This document shows positions 63,190-64,000 of a stretch of 64,000 nt of DNA, in pieces (within the stretch, counting starts at the first letter, position 1; each line of letters opens with the position of its first letter). A program made the position numbers and the translations under genes. The DNA is from Rhodothermales bacterium. Its GTDB lineage: Bacteria; Bacteroidota; Rhodothermia; Rhodothermales; UBA10348. The notes under the pieces are model-generated. The model did not search any database. It was not told the DNA's origin and saw only the letters and a list, made by a program, of their open reading frames with translations. The stretch spans positions 1 to 64,000 of the forward strand of contig JAEPNP010000001.1 in the NCBI GenBank assembly GCA_017643395.1, given 5' to 3'.

Positions 63190-64000
63190 TCAGTCCCAGT
63201 TGTGCCGGTGAACCTTGGTTTCGTCCCCTGGCGTTACAGGCGGCATGAACGGCGACTCGTCGATTTGTGGTGGCGCGCCGGAGCTTTGAGGGCAGACCTT
63301 CAGGCGCAGGCCTGCTTGGTTGTAGTCGATGTCCCACAGCACGTGTCTGGAGATGGCGAGCCCTGCGAGAAATTCGGCGAACAGCCCGTCGGCAAGGCCG
63401 TCCAGGTCCAGTTCGGCAAGACGCCGGCGCATTTCGGCTGTCGCGCCAGCAATCAGTGCGCTCGCCTCCTGACGCTTCCACGGCGGTAGCGCCGGCGGCA
63501 TTTCGATTATTATGGTCCGGGGAATCTGGTGTTCGACTTCGCCGGCAGAGGCCCAGGAACGAATCCAGACATCAATCCGCCCGTCCGAGTCGAACCAGTC
63601 CTCGACGTGAACCCGGAAGGACGCATTAATATGTATTCCGTTGAATGGGTTCGTGCTGATCGAGAGTGGGCGCACCTCCCTCACTCGAGGATGGCTCTGC
63701 AGATCCTCGAGAAGTGGCACCAAGGCTTCCCGGAGTCGGTGCTCCAACACTTGCAGCGGCGCGTTGTGCCACACGCAGCGCTCTGGTTCTTCGATACCTA
63801 CGAAAGTGGGCTCAGCAAGCCGACGTTCGCCGTTCTGGAACGTCGCCCAAAACGTCACGTCCGTGGGATCATCCGTTGCAATCCGGAACGTGACCTGGTG
63901 GCTCCCTGACTGGTAGCGATGGGCGAACCGGACTCTCCGGCCCTCGCGAACTTCAACCAGTGGGACTGGGGTGTTGGCATCGATGACTCTCACGGCGAAT
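63190..64000 (-). CDS. Unrecognised protein, open at the right edge
   Basis: At least 269 residues on the minus strand; the frame runs to the end of the window, with a GTG at 63993 as a possible start. The visible parts include VEVREGRRVRFAHRY, VTFWATFQNGE, RVHVEDWFDSDGRIDVWI and a helical Arg/Leu-rich segment (ATAEMRRRLAELDLDG). No signal peptide or membrane helix. No family recognised. Base composition differs from the neighbours, in keeping with recent acquisition. Confidence 0.55.
   Translation of the reverse strand, partial: FAVRVIDANTPVPLVEVREGRRVRFAHRYQSGSHQVTFRIATDDPTDVTFWATFQNGERRLAEPTFVGIEEPERCVWHNAPLQVLEHRLREALVPLLEDLQSHPRVREVRPLSISTNPFNGIHINASFRVHVEDWFDSDGRIDVWIRSWASAGEVEHQIPRTIIIEMPPALPPWKRQEASALIAGATAEMRRRLAELDLDGLADGLFAEFLAGLAISRHVLWDIDYNQAGLRLKVCPQSSGAPPQIDESPFMPPVTPGDETKVHRHNWD

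Noticed and set aside
62916-63489. Plus-strand frames near the right end
   Set aside because: No domain, no signal, and they overlap the better minus-strand frame at 63190.

Overview
The window looks like a chromosome segment of a high-GC member of the Bacteroidota/Rhodothermota, most like marine Rhodothermales. The reasons are: three proteins with a C-terminal type IX secretion (T9SS type A) sorting domain; a TonB-dependent receptor with an STN domain beside an ECF sigma/FecR pair; a deoxynucleoside kinase of the kind common in this phylum; a long-form IspH; few Shine-Dalgarno sequences; and many stop/start overlaps. This placement is inferred from gene content, not from a marker-gene tree.

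Layout. 1-1321: the end of an IS256-type transposase, then an array of 52-bp repeats. 1322-8114: di-haem cytochrome c, deoxynucleoside kinase with an outer-membrane barrel protein, EcsC-family protein, NAD(P)-binding protein, and two methyltransferases. 8312-9586: clpX with a strong terminator, followed by a repeat-bearing gap. 10101-25727: a long, mostly overlapping run with a BrkB/YihY membrane protein, a TamA/BamA-like Omp85 protein, TamB, MlaE-MlaF-MlaD, a membrane protein, tgt, ispH, a methyltransferase and two lipoproteins; envelope lipid transport is its main theme. 25778-31246: M20 peptidase, SDR, lipoprotein hydrolase, GlcNAc-kinase-like protein, OmpA-like lipoprotein. 31247-31980: a gap with a terminator and a 244-bp direct duplication. 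31981-42895: a periplasmic-sensor histidine kinase, MFS transporter, exported dikinase-like protein, two beta-lactamase-fold serine hydrolases and a T9SS-sorted HExxH protein.

43027-48076 is the most unusual unit. Three genes overlap by their stop and start codons: a response regulator/glutaredoxin-like/thioredoxin-reductase-like fusion without redox cysteines, a CPA2 antiporter with TrkA-N and UBP-type zinc-finger domains, and a cyclic-nucleotide-binding histidine kinase. Together they look like a self-contained signalling circuit controlling ion exchange.

48077-62297 holds a photolyase/cryptochrome, an Asp-rich lipoprotein, the TonB receptor-sigma-FecR set, a DUF1800/DUF1501 pair, a DoxX-like protein, a PQQ-type sugar dehydrogenase, a TIM-barrel isomerase and a membrane HExxH protein. 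62450-62532 is tRNA-Leu(CAA). The remainder is a gene-poor, apparently lower-GC stretch and one unrecognised gene that runs off the right end.

A 25-bp imperfect palindrome (GTGGAAT, about 11 nt, ATTACAC or ATTCCAC) recurs in three separate gaps (718-1270, 9729-9753, 31430-31786) and appears to be a dispersed intergenic element of this genome.
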